The notes below the pieces were generated by a model. That model was given only the letters and a program-made list of their open reading frames with translations, had not been told where the DNA came from and did no database searches. From Flavobacteriales bacterium (GTDB lineage Bacteria > Bacteroidota > Bacteroidia > Flavobacteriales_D > Crocinitomicaceae), in assembly GCA_947380375.1 (NCBI GenBank), contig CANCQX010000013.1, positions 1 to 36,361 of the forward strand: DNA of 36,361 bases, in the 5' to 3' direction. Shown one piece after another: positions 14,921 through 24,200 of this stretch. Numbering within the stretch: position 1 is the stretch's first letter; every line of letters begins with the position of its first letter. The position numbers and the translations under genes are program-made.

Positions 14921-15601
14921 ATGAAATTGAAATTTATATTCTTGTTTTTTGGATTGCTTTGTTCATTGAGTTCATGTATTGAAATTTTTGATGATTTAAC
15001 TATTCATAATGATGGAACAGGAACTTTTAAGTATAATATTAATCTGAGTTCAAGTAAATTAAAAATTAATTCGATTTTGGCTTTGGATAGTTTAAACGGT
15101 GTTAAAGTCCCTTCTATTGAAGTTGTAAAATCGGAGATAGCTCGAATTAAATCTAAATTTGAATTAAAAACAGGTATTTCAAATGTATCTATTGAAAGTA
15201 ATTTTACTGATTTTATTTTTAAAATGAAATGTGACTTTACGAATGTTTCTAGTTTACAATCGGCGATTAAAGAAATTGTTACAGAGGAAAATTTATTGAA
15301 AGATATAGATGATTTATCTCATAATTGGGTTTCTTGGGAGGGGCAGAAATTAACTAGAAATATTCCCGATATCTCTTTCAAAAAAACGAAAGAGTTAACT
15401 GCTAATGAAATTGAATTATTAACTCAGGGTAAGTATACTTCAATAACTCGATTTGATAGACCTATAGAAAAATTCGATAATCAAACAGGTAAACTTTCGG
15501 CTAGTAAAATGGCAATTATGTTACAAACGAATACCTATTCTTTACTTCAAAATGCTAAATTATTGGAAAATACAATCTACCTTAGTCCTTTGAAAAATTA
15601 A
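14921..15601 (+). CDS. Lipoprotein of unknown function
   Basis: This 226-aa protein has a lipoprotein signal peptide (MKLKFIFLFFGLLCSLSSC; lipobox LSSC, acylated C19). The mature part starts IEIFDDLTIHNDGTGTFKYN and contains mixed alpha/beta sequence without catalytic motifs. It ends in a helix-rich section. The 'NDGTGTF' start is reminiscent of Bacteroidota lipoproteins that begin with an Ig-like or DUF-type beta sheet, but I cannot name a family. It is the first of three genes on the plus strand that all encode exported proteins and is followed by 78 bp containing a tandem repeat. It probably works in the envelope together with the two DUF4836-like proteins downstream. Confidence 0.75.
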   Translation: MKLKFIFLFFGLLCSLSSCIEIFDDLTIHNDGTGTFKYNINLSSSKLKINSILALDSLNGVKVPSIEVVKSEIARIKSKFELKTGISNVSIESNFTDFIFKMKCDFTNVSSLQSAIKEIVTEENLLKDIDDLSHNWVSWEGQKLTRNIPDISFKKTKELTANEIELLTQGKYTSITRFDRPIEKFDNQTGKLSASKMAIMLQTNTYSLLQNAKLLENTIYLSPLKN

Positions 15602-15608
15602 AAAATAA

Positions 15609-15645
15609 ATTACAAATTGCAGATTACAAATTGCAGATTACAAAG
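15609..15645 (+). repeat. Short tandem repeat ATTACAAATTGCAG
   Basis: Two perfect 14-bp copies (15609-15622 and 15623-15636) and a partial third (ATTACAAA) lie between the lipoprotein and DUF4836-like genes. Related ATTACAAATT and AATCTGCAATT words recur in the era-der gap (30634-30738), partly inverted. Confidence 0.7.
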
Positions 15646-15679
15646 AAGCTATTTGAATATGCAGATTATATAAGTGAAT

Positions 15680-17563
15680 ATGAGAATAATAATCGCGTTA
15701 ACTTGTTTGTTTTTAAGCTTAGGTATACTAGCTCAAAATTCAGAAGATTTCATTCCAAGAGATGCTGTAACTGTATTTAGCATAAATAATATTTCGTTAC
15801 TTCAGAAAATTTCAATGGACGATTTGGTTCAATATGAATTTATGGAGGAAGTTCAGACTGAACTATTCGATGGTTCTACATCTGGAAAAACATTAAAAGA
15901 TTCAGGAATCGATTTTGATCAAAAGTTAAATGTTTTTTATGGAAAAGGAATTGATCATGAAGTTTCTGGTTTCACTTTTGGAATAAAAAATAAAGAGCAA
16001 CTTTTTACTGTTTTTGATGATTTTGATAAGGTTGAAAGTTCAATTAAAGGTTTAGAATTTTACACTTCTTTATCTAATCACCTTATAATAAAGGGTAATG
16101 TAGGTGTTTTAATGCGCGTTGAACCTTTATCAGAAAAAGTTACGGAATATGCTGATTCTATTTGGTATGCAAGAGGTTATAAAATTCCATCAGATTCTTA
16201 TGATGAAGAAGATGGGGAGGTTTTAGACAATTCAGACGTCATAATGGAAGAAGAGGAATACGATGCTGAAAAAATTGATTCGTTAACTCAAAATAATCCA
16301 GTTGCTTTAGAAAGTGCATTTCCAGTTCCAACGGAAGATCCAAACGAAAAAAACTATAATGAATTGAAAGATAGTGTTTTGCTTATTTTTCAAAAAATGT
16401 ATTTAGCTGAAATCTGTAGAGATTTGTTTATAAAAGGAAATAATCTTAAAAAATCGGATTTACAGTTTGCAAATCAACTTACCCATAAAACGGAAGGTGT
16501 TTTTTACATGGATAATTCAAGAAATTTGAAAAAAGCACAGGGTGCTTGGTATTTTCAAACCATGTTTCCTAGTTTGTATTCAGAGGTAAATGAATTGTAT
16601 TCTGGAAATATAATTTTGGGTGATTTGGTGTTAAATTCAAATTCTATTCAACTAAAACTAGAATCGAATTATGGGGACGTTTTAGGTTCTATTTATGAGA
16701 AATTAAACGATGCAAAATTTGATAAATCTGTGTTAAAATATATTCATCAAAATAGTCCTGCTCATTTTACTTATAATGTGAATTTACGTGAAGCATACGA
16801 GCAAGCTTATAAGATAGTAGTGCCAATTTTAGAAAAACAAAAAGATGCTCGTATTTCTTCTTCTCTTTTAACACTTGAATTATTTAATGAATTTATTAAT
16901 AAAGATGCTCTTTTTGGAACCTACAAGGGAAGTATGTTCGGTACCTTCAACGGTATAAAAAAGGTTAAAACAAGAAAAATTGAATATATCTACGATGAAA
17001 AAACATTTGAATTTTCTGAAAAAGAAGTAGAAGGGGAAGAAGATATGCCTTTATTTGCATTTGGCCTTTCGACTGATAGAAAAGATATACCAGACAAAAT
17101 ACTGAGTCACATTTCTCGTTTGACTTCACAATGTAAGAATTATGGAAAATACTGGAAATTCGATAATGCAATTTTAGAATCTATTCCTTTATATATGATT
17201 AATAGAAATGGTTTGTTCATTTTTACAAACGATGAAGATTTAGCGATTAATCATGCAGATGGATTTGGAAGTGAAGCTATTTCAGGTAAGGCTGCTCGAC
17301 ATATTAAAAACAATGGTTTTATGTTTGCTCATGTTGATTGGAGTAAAACTATTGAACGCTTACCTCGAGAAATGTTCACGACAGAACAAAATGATCTGTT
17401 AGATGCAATGAGAGAAAAAACAGGAATCATGGAATTAGTATCTTCCAAAACAACAAAACAAAAAACATCATTTGATATTGTATATGATTTCAGTGAACAA
17501 TATGGAAATTCTGGGAAATACATTTTAGACCTAGTGAACAGTATTTACGTTCTTTCAAAATAA
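15680..17563 (+). CDS. DUF4836-like exported protein
   Basis: This 627-aa protein has a signal peptide (MRIIIALTCLFLSLGILAQ). I use ATG 15680; the GTG two codons earlier is possible but adds nothing. The mature protein starts 'SEDFIPRDAVTVFSINNISLLQK', the pattern of the DUF4836 family of Bacteroidota, in which a repeated ferredoxin-like fold begins with IP.DA..V..I....L. A very acidic insertion occurs at about residues 170-235 (DEEDGEVLDN, MEEEEYDAEK). No catalytic residues are evident. It is probably periplasmic or surface-exposed. It is followed after 17 bp by a shorter gene with a similar domain plan, so the two products may form a complex. The family call is by pattern only. Confidence 0.7.
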   Translation: MRIIIALTCLFLSLGILAQNSEDFIPRDAVTVFSINNISLLQKISMDDLVQYEFMEEVQTELFDGSTSGKTLKDSGIDFDQKLNVFYGKGIDHEVSGFTFGIKNKEQLFTVFDDFDKVESSIKGLEFYTSLSNHLIIKGNVGVLMRVEPLSEKVTEYADSIWYARGYKIPSDSYDEEDGEVLDNSDVIMEEEEYDAEKIDSLTQNNPVALESAFPVPTEDPNEKNYNELKDSVLLIFQKMYLAEICRDLFIKGNNLKKSDLQFANQLTHKTEGVFYMDNSRNLKKAQGAWYFQTMFPSLYSEVNELYSGNIILGDLVLNSNSIQLKLESNYGDVLGSIYEKLNDAKFDKSVLKYIHQNSPAHFTYNVNLREAYEQAYKIVVPILEKQKDARISSSLLTLELFNEFINKDALFGTYKGSMFGTFNGIKKVKTRKIEYIYDEKTFEFSEKEVEGEEDMPLFAFGLSTDRKDIPDKILSHISRLTSQCKNYGKYWKFDNAILESIPLYMINRNGLFIFTNDEDLAINHADGFGSEAISGKAARHIKNNGFMFAHVDWSKTIERLPREMFTTEQNDLLDAMREKTGIMELVSSKTTKQKTSFDIVYDFSEQYGNSGKYILDLVNSIYVLSK

Positions 17564-17580
17564 AAGAAAACATTTTAGAA

Positions 17581-18909
17581 ATGTTCAGAAAAATTCTTTT
17601 CATATTACTATTAGCCACTTCTGTTGGTGGTTTTTTATACTTGAAACCTTATTTAAATGGTCGTGCTGAACAACCAACTTTTGAAGACCGATTACCAAAA
17701 GCAGATTTTTTAGGTCGTTGTTATTTATTAGATTTAGCAAGAGAAACAAGTGGAATGTTGTTCTATAATAAGATTCCTTTCCGAGATTTTTTCGCGCAGG
17801 AATTTTTATTAAGTCAAGGTAAAAATTATGGTTTAAACTTACAAAAACCTTTATACTTTTTTGCTAATGAAAATGGAAATTGGGGTTTAATGGTTGAAGT
17901 AACTGATAGCAGTAAAATTTCTTCAGGTATTCAGCGATTAAGTAAATTATTAAGTTTAACAGACACCTTAATTTATGAACAAAAAACATACAAACTAGAA
18001 AAAGAAGAGGGTTATTTAACGTATGATAAAAACTGGCTTTTTTTGTACAAAGGTTCACAATATACAAACGAATTAAAACAAATACTTTTTGCTAAGAAAG
18101 GGGGTGTCGCGCCATGTTGGAAAGATTTTTTAAAAGAAAAACAATTTAAAGATGAAAAATTAGTCATCTATTCGAATTGGAGAAAATTAAAAAAACACGG
18201 CGTTGAAACGGCCCTTTTTGCACATAATAGCGATTCTTCAAGTTTTAGTTTGTTAACCTATATTAGAAATAAGAAGAAACTCAATATTAAAATGAAGGAT
18301 ACCGGTATTGGTTGGCATTCTACCGAATCTACTAAAAAGCAATTAGGTATCCATTTAGATATTTCTGAATTAAGAAAAGATACTAAAGATCCTATTTATC
18401 AATATTTAATTCAAATAGGGAAAAAAATAAGTTTTCCAACGGCTGATTTTTTAAATGCTTGGAACGGTGATTTATCTTTTAGGCAGGGAGGATCTGCTAT
18501 TGTTAAAGAATCATTTGTGAAATCTGAAATGGATGATGAATTTAATGTTGTAGAGGTAAAATCTACGAAAGACGTATTAGTACCTGGTTTTTCATTAATG
18601 TTTTCAGTAAATGAAAATGGGCCGTATTTCATTAATCGATTATTTCAAAAAGGAATATTAAGGAAAGACCAAAATAAATACCGTTTTATTACTTCTCCCC
18701 AACTTTCAATGACAAAAAAAGACGGTTATTATTATTTCTATTCGGGTGCTTTTCCTTCAAAAACAGAAAATAATCATTCCAATCACGGTGTTTGGACAGA
18801 GCGAGGTACAAAAGTTGGTTTTAGCCTAGATTCTTTGAGTTCTAATGAAGTGTTTGGAACTATACATATTCCAGTGGATAGAATTATTCGTCGAGGGAAG
18901 TTTTTTTAG
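17581..18909 (+). CDS. Membrane-anchored protein, shorter relative of the DUF4836-like gene
   Basis: This 442-aa protein has an N-terminal hydrophobic helix (about residues 4-23) acting as signal anchor or signal peptide. The start of the mature part (LPKADFLGRCYLLDLARETS...IPFRDFFAQEFL...GLNLQKPLYFFANE) follows the same plan as the N-terminus of the preceding protein, in which a P-x-x-A beta strand leads to a helix pair and then a 'FGxD'-type strand. This suggests divergent tandem duplication. No enzymatic motif is visible. It is co-transcribed with the gene 17 bp upstream. Function is unknown; an envelope role is inferred from export and context. Confidence 0.68.
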   Translation: MFRKILFILLLATSVGGFLYLKPYLNGRAEQPTFEDRLPKADFLGRCYLLDLARETSGMLFYNKIPFRDFFAQEFLLSQGKNYGLNLQKPLYFFANENGNWGLMVEVTDSSKISSGIQRLSKLLSLTDTLIYEQKTYKLEKEEGYLTYDKNWLFLYKGSQYTNELKQILFAKKGGVAPCWKDFLKEKQFKDEKLVIYSNWRKLKKHGVETALFAHNSDSSSFSLLTYIRNKKKLNIKMKDTGIGWHSTESTKKQLGIHLDISELRKDTKDPIYQYLIQIGKKISFPTADFLNAWNGDLSFRQGGSAIVKESFVKSEMDDEFNVVEVKSTKDVLVPGFSLMFSVNENGPYFINRLFQKGILRKDQNKYRFITSPQLSMTKKDGYYYFYSGAFPSKTENNHSNHGVWTERGTKVGFSLDSLSSNEVFGTIHIPVDRIIRRGKFF

Positions 18910-19093
18910 AATTTTATTCAAATCAACCTTTAATTTTATTTTTTCTTTTCAACTAAATTAATTTTTCTATAAAACCTTTTATTTAAGTGAATAAGGAATG
19001 GATTAACAATTTTTTTAGTTTTTTAGTTTTCTTTTAAAAATTTGTTTTTCAATAATTTAATCATTATTTCACTTTAAAAAAGTTATCATATAA

Positions 19094-19126
19094 TTTGCTT
19101 TGTATTATCAATATTTAATATATTTG
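19094..19126 (+). promoter_or_regulatory. Promoter of the 1645-aa T9SS protein
   Basis: TTTG (19094-19097), a 21-bp spacer and TATATTTG (19119-19126) match the Bacteroidota promoter consensus, 29 bp upstream of the ATG at 19156. Confidence 0.68.
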
Positions 19127-19155
19127 CGGTCAAATAATTTAAAATTAATTAAAAT

Positions 19156-22100
19156 ATGAAAAAAAGATTACTTTATAACTGGGCTTTGATCCTGTTATTA
19201 TTAGTTAATTCGACTGTTCTTATGGCTCAGTGGACCCCTCAAAATACGGGTTTTACTACAGCTAATAGAGCAATTAGTCAAATTAGCATTGTGGATGCTA
19301 ATACTGTCTGGGCAACAGCAGTAAATGGAAATGATGGAACGGGTGTTTCAGATTTTACAAGAACTACAGATGGTGGAACTACTTGGACACCAGGTACATT
19401 TGATTTTGCTAGTTCTGCAGATTATTACCTTACTAATTTGCATGCAATGAGTGCTACAACAGCTTTTGCTGCGATGCCTCCAAAAGGTGCAAATGGTGGT
19501 GTAATTGCTAAAACAATAAATGGTGGAGTAAATTGGTCGATAGCAAACTCGCCAGATTTTTCTGCTTCATGGTTAAACTGGGTGCATTTCTTCGATGCAA
19601 ACAACGGTGTATGTATGGGGGATCCTGATCCTGCTTCAGGAGAATTTGTAATTTATACTACTAGTAATGGTGGTACTTCTTGGACAAAAATAGATGGTGC
19701 TAAAATTCCAAATGCAATTGCTGCAGAAAATGGACAAGCTAGTAAATACGACTTTGTAGGAAATTCAATTTGGTTTACAACTGGTAAAGCTAGAGTATAT
19801 GCATCTTCAGATAAAGGTTTAACTTGGACTGTTTCTTCTCCAGGAATTACTTTAACGAGAGTTAAGTTTAGAACTCAATTGGATGGTATTGCATATGGTG
19901 CGGGAAATCCTGTTGGTGCAGGATATGGTGGTGCTAGTTATTCTGCAGATTTAAGAAAAACATCTGATGGAGGTAAAACATGGGAGAGATTATCTCCTAC
20001 TGGTTTTTATTTAAAAACAGCAGCTAAAAAATTATTCGTTGGTGAATTAGCAAATGTACCTGGTACAACTACATGGTTTAATACAGCGGGTAGTACAGTT
20101 TATAATGGTTCTTCTTATAGTTTTGACGATGGTGTTTCGTATTTGAATATTGATACAACTGGTACAAATAGATACACGTGTGCAAAATTTTTAGATGCAC
20201 AAACAGGTTGGGCTGGAAGTTTCAATACAAGCTCTACTGTAGGTGGTATTTATAAATGGTGTTCTGTAGCAACTCCTACGATTGGATCTATTACACAACC
20301 TCTTACACCTACAGGAACTGGAAGTGTCGTTTTCAATAATTTACCTGCTACAGGTACTTGGAATATTGAAAAAGTCACAACTTCTGCTACAACAACTCTT
20401 GTTACAGCTGGTTCTGGAACTACAACAACCGTTTCTAATCTTGCTCCTGGAAGATACAGATTTAGAGTTAATTATGGAGGATGTTTATCAATGGTAACAG
20501 ATGAAATCGTTATATCTGCGATGACACAAGCTACGAATATTACTTTCACAAACCTTTCTGATAATTCAATGACGGTTAACTGGACAAGAGGTACAGGTGA
20601 TAAAGTTATTGTTGTGGCTAGAAGAGGAAGTGCTGTAAATACAAATCCTGGCAATCTTGTTAATGCATCTACTACACAATATAGTGAATATTATGATGAT
20701 CCAGCTTTTGGATTGGGTCAATCAGTTGGAACTTTAAATTGGACTGTTTATAATGGTACAGGTACTTCCGTAGATGTAATAGGTTTACTTGCTGGTGTTG
20801 ATTATCATTTTGCTGTATATGAATATACTTCTTCAACTGTTGGTACTACAATTAATACAAATTATTTAATACCCGCTCTAGTTGGTAATGAATCAACTAC
20901 TACAATTTTATCTAATGGACCGTGTAGTAATTTTAATTATCTTGCAGCTAATGCACAAAATGTTAGTGGTAACTATAATGAGGTACCACCAGGAAACGAA
21001 ATTGTAACAGCTTCTTTTGAAGATGAAAATTCTATTCCTCAGGATATAGGTTTTGACTTTGAATACAATTGTCAAACTTTCAATCAATTTGTATTGAATA
21101 CGAATGGATCTATTAAATTAGGAACAGTAGGAACTTTCCCATATCTTCGCCCAAATACTTTAGATTATTTCGGTGGAACTTTAAATGGTTCAAGTGCAGC
21201 AATTACAAATATTATTCATGCTTTCAACCATGCTTTATCAGGTGAGAATGGTGTTACTGAATATAGTATGATTACAACAGGAACTTCACCGAATCAAATT
21301 TGTACAATTCAGTTCAAAGATGTGAAGGAAAGAGTTGGTTCAATTGCAGCTCAAAATGATGCTCCAGTACAATTCAGTAAAATGAATTTTCAAATCAAAT
21401 TGTATGAAACAACAAATGTAATTGAAGTTGTTTACGGTGATTTTACTTCTTCAGCTACTGCAATTATTTCACCTTCTACTAAATTTAAAAGTGTTACATG
21501 TGGTTTAAGAGGTTCTAGTTTTGACAATTTTCAATCATTGATTGTTAATAAATTTGATCCTACATTAACTTGGGATAAAGCAACTTTTTCTAACACAATT
21601 GGTCAAGGTTCAGGTATAATATTTGGTAATACAACTACTAATTCAGCTTATTCTAAACCAGATGCAGGTAGAACATTTAGATTTGTTCCAACACCTAGTA
21701 AAGATTTATCTGTAGTTCAAATTTATTCTATGGGTGAAGCTTCTTCAAAGTTATCAAATGCTCAAAAAATAGCAGTTAAAATTTCAAACATAGGTTTGGA
21801 TGATTTGGTAAATATTGATGTAACTTTAAATGTATCAGGTGTTTCAAATGTAACAGAAATTAAAAAAGTTACATTAAATGCAGGTGAAAGTACGGTGGTT
21901 TCTTTCTCGGATTTTTCTGCAACTTCAAATGGAACGAATACAATAACAGTTTCTCTTCCTTCGGATGGGAATCTTTTAAATAATACGAAGACATTGACTC
22001 AAAATGTATCTGATTATGTTTGTAACAATTCTACAACTACTGATGGCCCAAAATCAGCTTATGGAGGTACAGCAGGTGGTGCATATTTTGTGAAATATAC

Positions 22101-24093
22101 TTCAAGTTCTTCTCATTCTAAAGTTGAGAAAGTAAAAGTATTTATTTACGATTATGCAAATAATACTGGAAAATCTATTCAAGCAGTAGTTTTAAATGAT
22201 GCTAATGCTAAAATAGGAGAGTCAACTCCTTATACTATTCTAGCTACTGATTTAGGTACTTGGAAAGAGTTTACTTTAGTTTCGCCTGTTGTTATTACAA
22301 ACGGTGCTTTTTATGCTGGTATTACTTTTGCCGCTGTCGCTACTGGATCTCAAGGATACTTTCCTATAGGTGTTCAATCAGAATCAACTATTAGAAAAGA
22401 TGCATATTTTTCTTCAGCTGAAAATTTATCTCTTTTCAGTGAAGATATTGCTTCTTCTTCTGTAAGATATATGATTGGTGCTACATTATCTGAAATTCTA
22501 GCTCCAGTAGCAGGAACAGTAGGTGCTGCAAGTTCAGTTTGTACTGGAAATACTGTTGATTTAACATTATCAGGTTCTACAGGAACAATACAATGGCAAA
22601 AATCGGTAGATAACGGTACTAATTGGTCAGATATTTCAGGTGCTACTTCAGCTACTTTAACATCTGCAGCTTTAACTGTTGCAACTTCATTCCGTGCAGT
22701 TGTATCTCAAGTTACTTATCCTTCTGTAAATGCTACTAAAGTTGATATAGTGGTTAATTCATTACCAACAGCAACAATTACTGGAAATACATCTTTCTGT
22801 GAAGGAACTTCAGTTCAATTGACATCTTCTCAAGGTTCAAGTTATGAATGGAAAAATGGAGCAAATGTTTTAAGTGGACAAACTGCTATATATACTGCAA
22901 CAGCCGCTGGAAGTTATACAGTAAAAGTAACTGATGGAAATGGTTGTTTTAAAGTTTCAGATGCTAAAGTTGTTTCAGTTACAACAAACGTAGCTCCACA
23001 TTTCGATCCAGTTGCAGTGTGTTCAGGTGGTACTCCATCAATATCAAAAACTTCAACAAATGGTATTACAGGAGAATGGACACCACCATTTGGAGCAATT
23101 ACAGTTAGTACACCGTATTTATTTACAGTTGATGCAAATCAGTGTGTAACTTCACCTACTGTTAACTTCACTGTAACCATTGCTTCTCCGGTAACACCAA
23201 TATTCGCTACACCAACAGCAATTTGTTCAGGAGCTACAGCTTCGTTACCAACATTTTCAACAACTAATAGTACGAAGATAGATGGTAATTGGACACCTCC
23301 ATACGCTCCAATAACAGCAGAAACAGAGTATACTTTTACAGCAACAACTGTAGGATGTTTTACAACTGCTAAAGTTAAGGTACCAGTTAATCAATATGTG
23401 ACACCAATATTTAATGCTCCAACAGCAATTTGTTCAGGATCATCAGCTTTGTTGCCAACAAGTTCAATAACTAATAGTACGACGATTGATGGTAATTGGA
23501 CACCTCCATATGCTCCAATAACAACTGCAACTGATTATACTTTCACAGCAACTACTGCTGGATGTTTCAATACTGCAAAAGTTACGGTACCAGTTAATGC
23601 TTTACCAACAGCAACAATTACAGCTATTGGTAATACATCTTTCTGTCCAGGTGGTTCAGTTCAATTGACATCTTCTACAGGTGTAAGTTATGAGTGGAAA
23701 AAAGACGCTACAGTTTTAAGTACAACTACTCAAACTTATTCTCCAACAGCTACTGGAAATTATTCAGTAAAAGTAACTGATGGTAATGGTTGTTCTAATG
23801 TATCAGCTGCTAAAGTTGTAACGGTACTTAATTGCGCTGGAATAGAAGAGTTAACATTAGAAAGTATAAACGCTTATCCAAACCCAACTGTAGGTAAATT
23901 AAATTTATTTACTCCAATTGAGTTAACAAATGCAAATGTTCAATTAGTTGATATTGCAGGAAAAGTTGTTTTCTCTTCTAAAATGAACTTTACAAAAGAT
24001 TCATCAACTGAATTTGATTTCAATGAACTTTCAAATGGTAATTATATCTTGAAAGTAAATGAATACCAAACTAAAGTTGTAATCAACAAATAA
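19156..24093 (+). CDS. Large T9SS-secreted multidomain surface protein (BNR/YCF48, FN3, Ig-like repeats)
   Basis: This 1645-aa protein has a signal peptide (about 1-25, ending LMAQ). The N-terminal part (about 28-370) has repeated TTDGGTTWTPG / TSNGGTSWTKIDG / TSDGGKTWERLSP units typical of BNR/YCF48-like beta-propellers. An FN3-like domain follows (about 455-575; TNITFTNLSDNSMTVNWTRG). Middle sandwiches (about 590-830, and CARDB-like at about 850-945) come next, then a jelly-roll-like section (about 960-1110). A series of Ig-like repeats (about 1120-1555) contains a 69-residue unit present twice (VTPIFATPTAICSG...WTPPYAPIT) flanked by a repeated 'LPTATIT...NTSFC' domain. The end is a T9SS type A sorting domain (about 1565-1645; AYPNPTVGKLNLFT). 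It is likely an adhesin or surface fibre. A strong terminator follows. Confidence 0.9.
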   Translation: MKKRLLYNWALILLLLVNSTVLMAQWTPQNTGFTTANRAISQISIVDANTVWATAVNGNDGTGVSDFTRTTDGGTTWTPGTFDFASSADYYLTNLHAMSATTAFAAMPPKGANGGVIAKTINGGVNWSIANSPDFSASWLNWVHFFDANNGVCMGDPDPASGEFVIYTTSNGGTSWTKIDGAKIPNAIAAENGQASKYDFVGNSIWFTTGKARVYASSDKGLTWTVSSPGITLTRVKFRTQLDGIAYGAGNPVGAGYGGASYSADLRKTSDGGKTWERLSPTGFYLKTAAKKLFVGELANVPGTTTWFNTAGSTVYNGSSYSFDDGVSYLNIDTTGTNRYTCAKFLDAQTGWAGSFNTSSTVGGIYKWCSVATPTIGSITQPLTPTGTGSVVFNNLPATGTWNIEKVTTSATTTLVTAGSGTTTTVSNLAPGRYRFRVNYGGCLSMVTDEIVISAMTQATNITFTNLSDNSMTVNWTRGTGDKVIVVARRGSAVNTNPGNLVNASTTQYSEYYDDPAFGLGQSVGTLNWTVYNGTGTSVDVIGLLAGVDYHFAVYEYTSSTVGTTINTNYLIPALVGNESTTTILSNGPCSNFNYLAANAQNVSGNYNEVPPGNEIVTASFEDENSIPQDIGFDFEYNCQTFNQFVLNTNGSIKLGTVGTFPYLRPNTLDYFGGTLNGSSAAITNIIHAFNHALSGENGVTEYSMITTGTSPNQICTIQFKDVKERVGSIAAQNDAPVQFSKMNFQIKLYETTNVIEVVYGDFTSSATAIISPSTKFKSVTCGLRGSSFDNFQSLIVNKFDPTLTWDKATFSNTIGQGSGIIFGNTTTNSAYSKPDAGRTFRFVPTPSKDLSVVQIYSMGEASSKLSNAQKIAVKISNIGLDDLVNIDVTLNVSGVSNVTEIKKVTLNAGESTVVSFSDFSATSNGTNTITVSLPSDGNLLNNTKTLTQNVSDYVCNNSTTTDGPKSAYGGTAGGAYFVKYTSSSSHSKVEKVKVFIYDYANNTGKSIQAVVLNDANAKIGESTPYTILATDLGTWKEFTLVSPVVITNGAFYAGITFAAVATGSQGYFPIGVQSESTIRKDAYFSSAENLSLFSEDIASSSVRYMIGATLSEILAPVAGTVGAASSVCTGNTVDLTLSGSTGTIQWQKSVDNGTNWSDISGATSATLTSAALTVATSFRAVVSQVTYPSVNATKVDIVVNSLPTATITGNTSFCEGTSVQLTSSQGSSYEWKNGANVLSGQTAIYTATAAGSYTVKVTDGNGCFKVSDAKVVSVTTNVAPHFDPVAVCSGGTPSISKTSTNGITGEWTPPFGAITVSTPYLFTVDANQCVTSPTVNFTVTIASPVTPIFATPTAICSGATASLPTFSTTNSTKIDGNWTPPYAPITAETEYTFTATTVGCFTTAKVKVPVNQYVTPIFNAPTAICSGSSALLPTSSITNSTTIDGNWTPPYAPITTATDYTFTATTAGCFNTAKVTVPVNALPTATITAIGNTSFCPGGSVQLTSSTGVSYEWKKDATVLSTTTQTYSPTATGNYSVKVTDGNGCSNVSAAKVVTVLNCAGIEELTLESINAYPNPTVGKLNLFTPIELTNANVQLVDIAGKVVFSSKMNFTKDSSTEFDFNELSNGNYILKVNEYQTKVVINK
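22759..23845 (+). repeat. Nested internal repeats in the 1645-aa protein gene
   Basis: A 207-bp (69-codon) unit starts at 23194 and again at 23401 (both open with ACACCAATAT). The pair is bracketed by two related domains starting near 22759 and 23603, sharing TTACCAACAGCAACAATTAC and TTCAATTGACATCTTCT. The A-B-B-A layout indicates recent in-frame duplication. Confidence 0.8.
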
Positions 24094-24121
24094 AAGTTTT
24101 TAGAATAATTAACTTTATTTA

Positions 24122-24153
24122 CCCTCTCCCTAATTTAGGGGGAGGGTTTTTTT
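24122..24153 (+). terminator. Rho-independent terminator after the 1645-aa protein gene
   Basis: CCCTCTCCCT (24122-24131) pairs with AGGGGGAGGG (24137-24146), with one G-U and a 5-nt loop, and is followed by seven T. It is a strong terminator 29 bp after the stop codon and insulates the CHAT gene. Confidence 0.92.
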
Positions 24154-24200
24154 ATGTCTAAACGATTCCACTCTTTTTCTAAACAAAAGAAATTTTAAAT

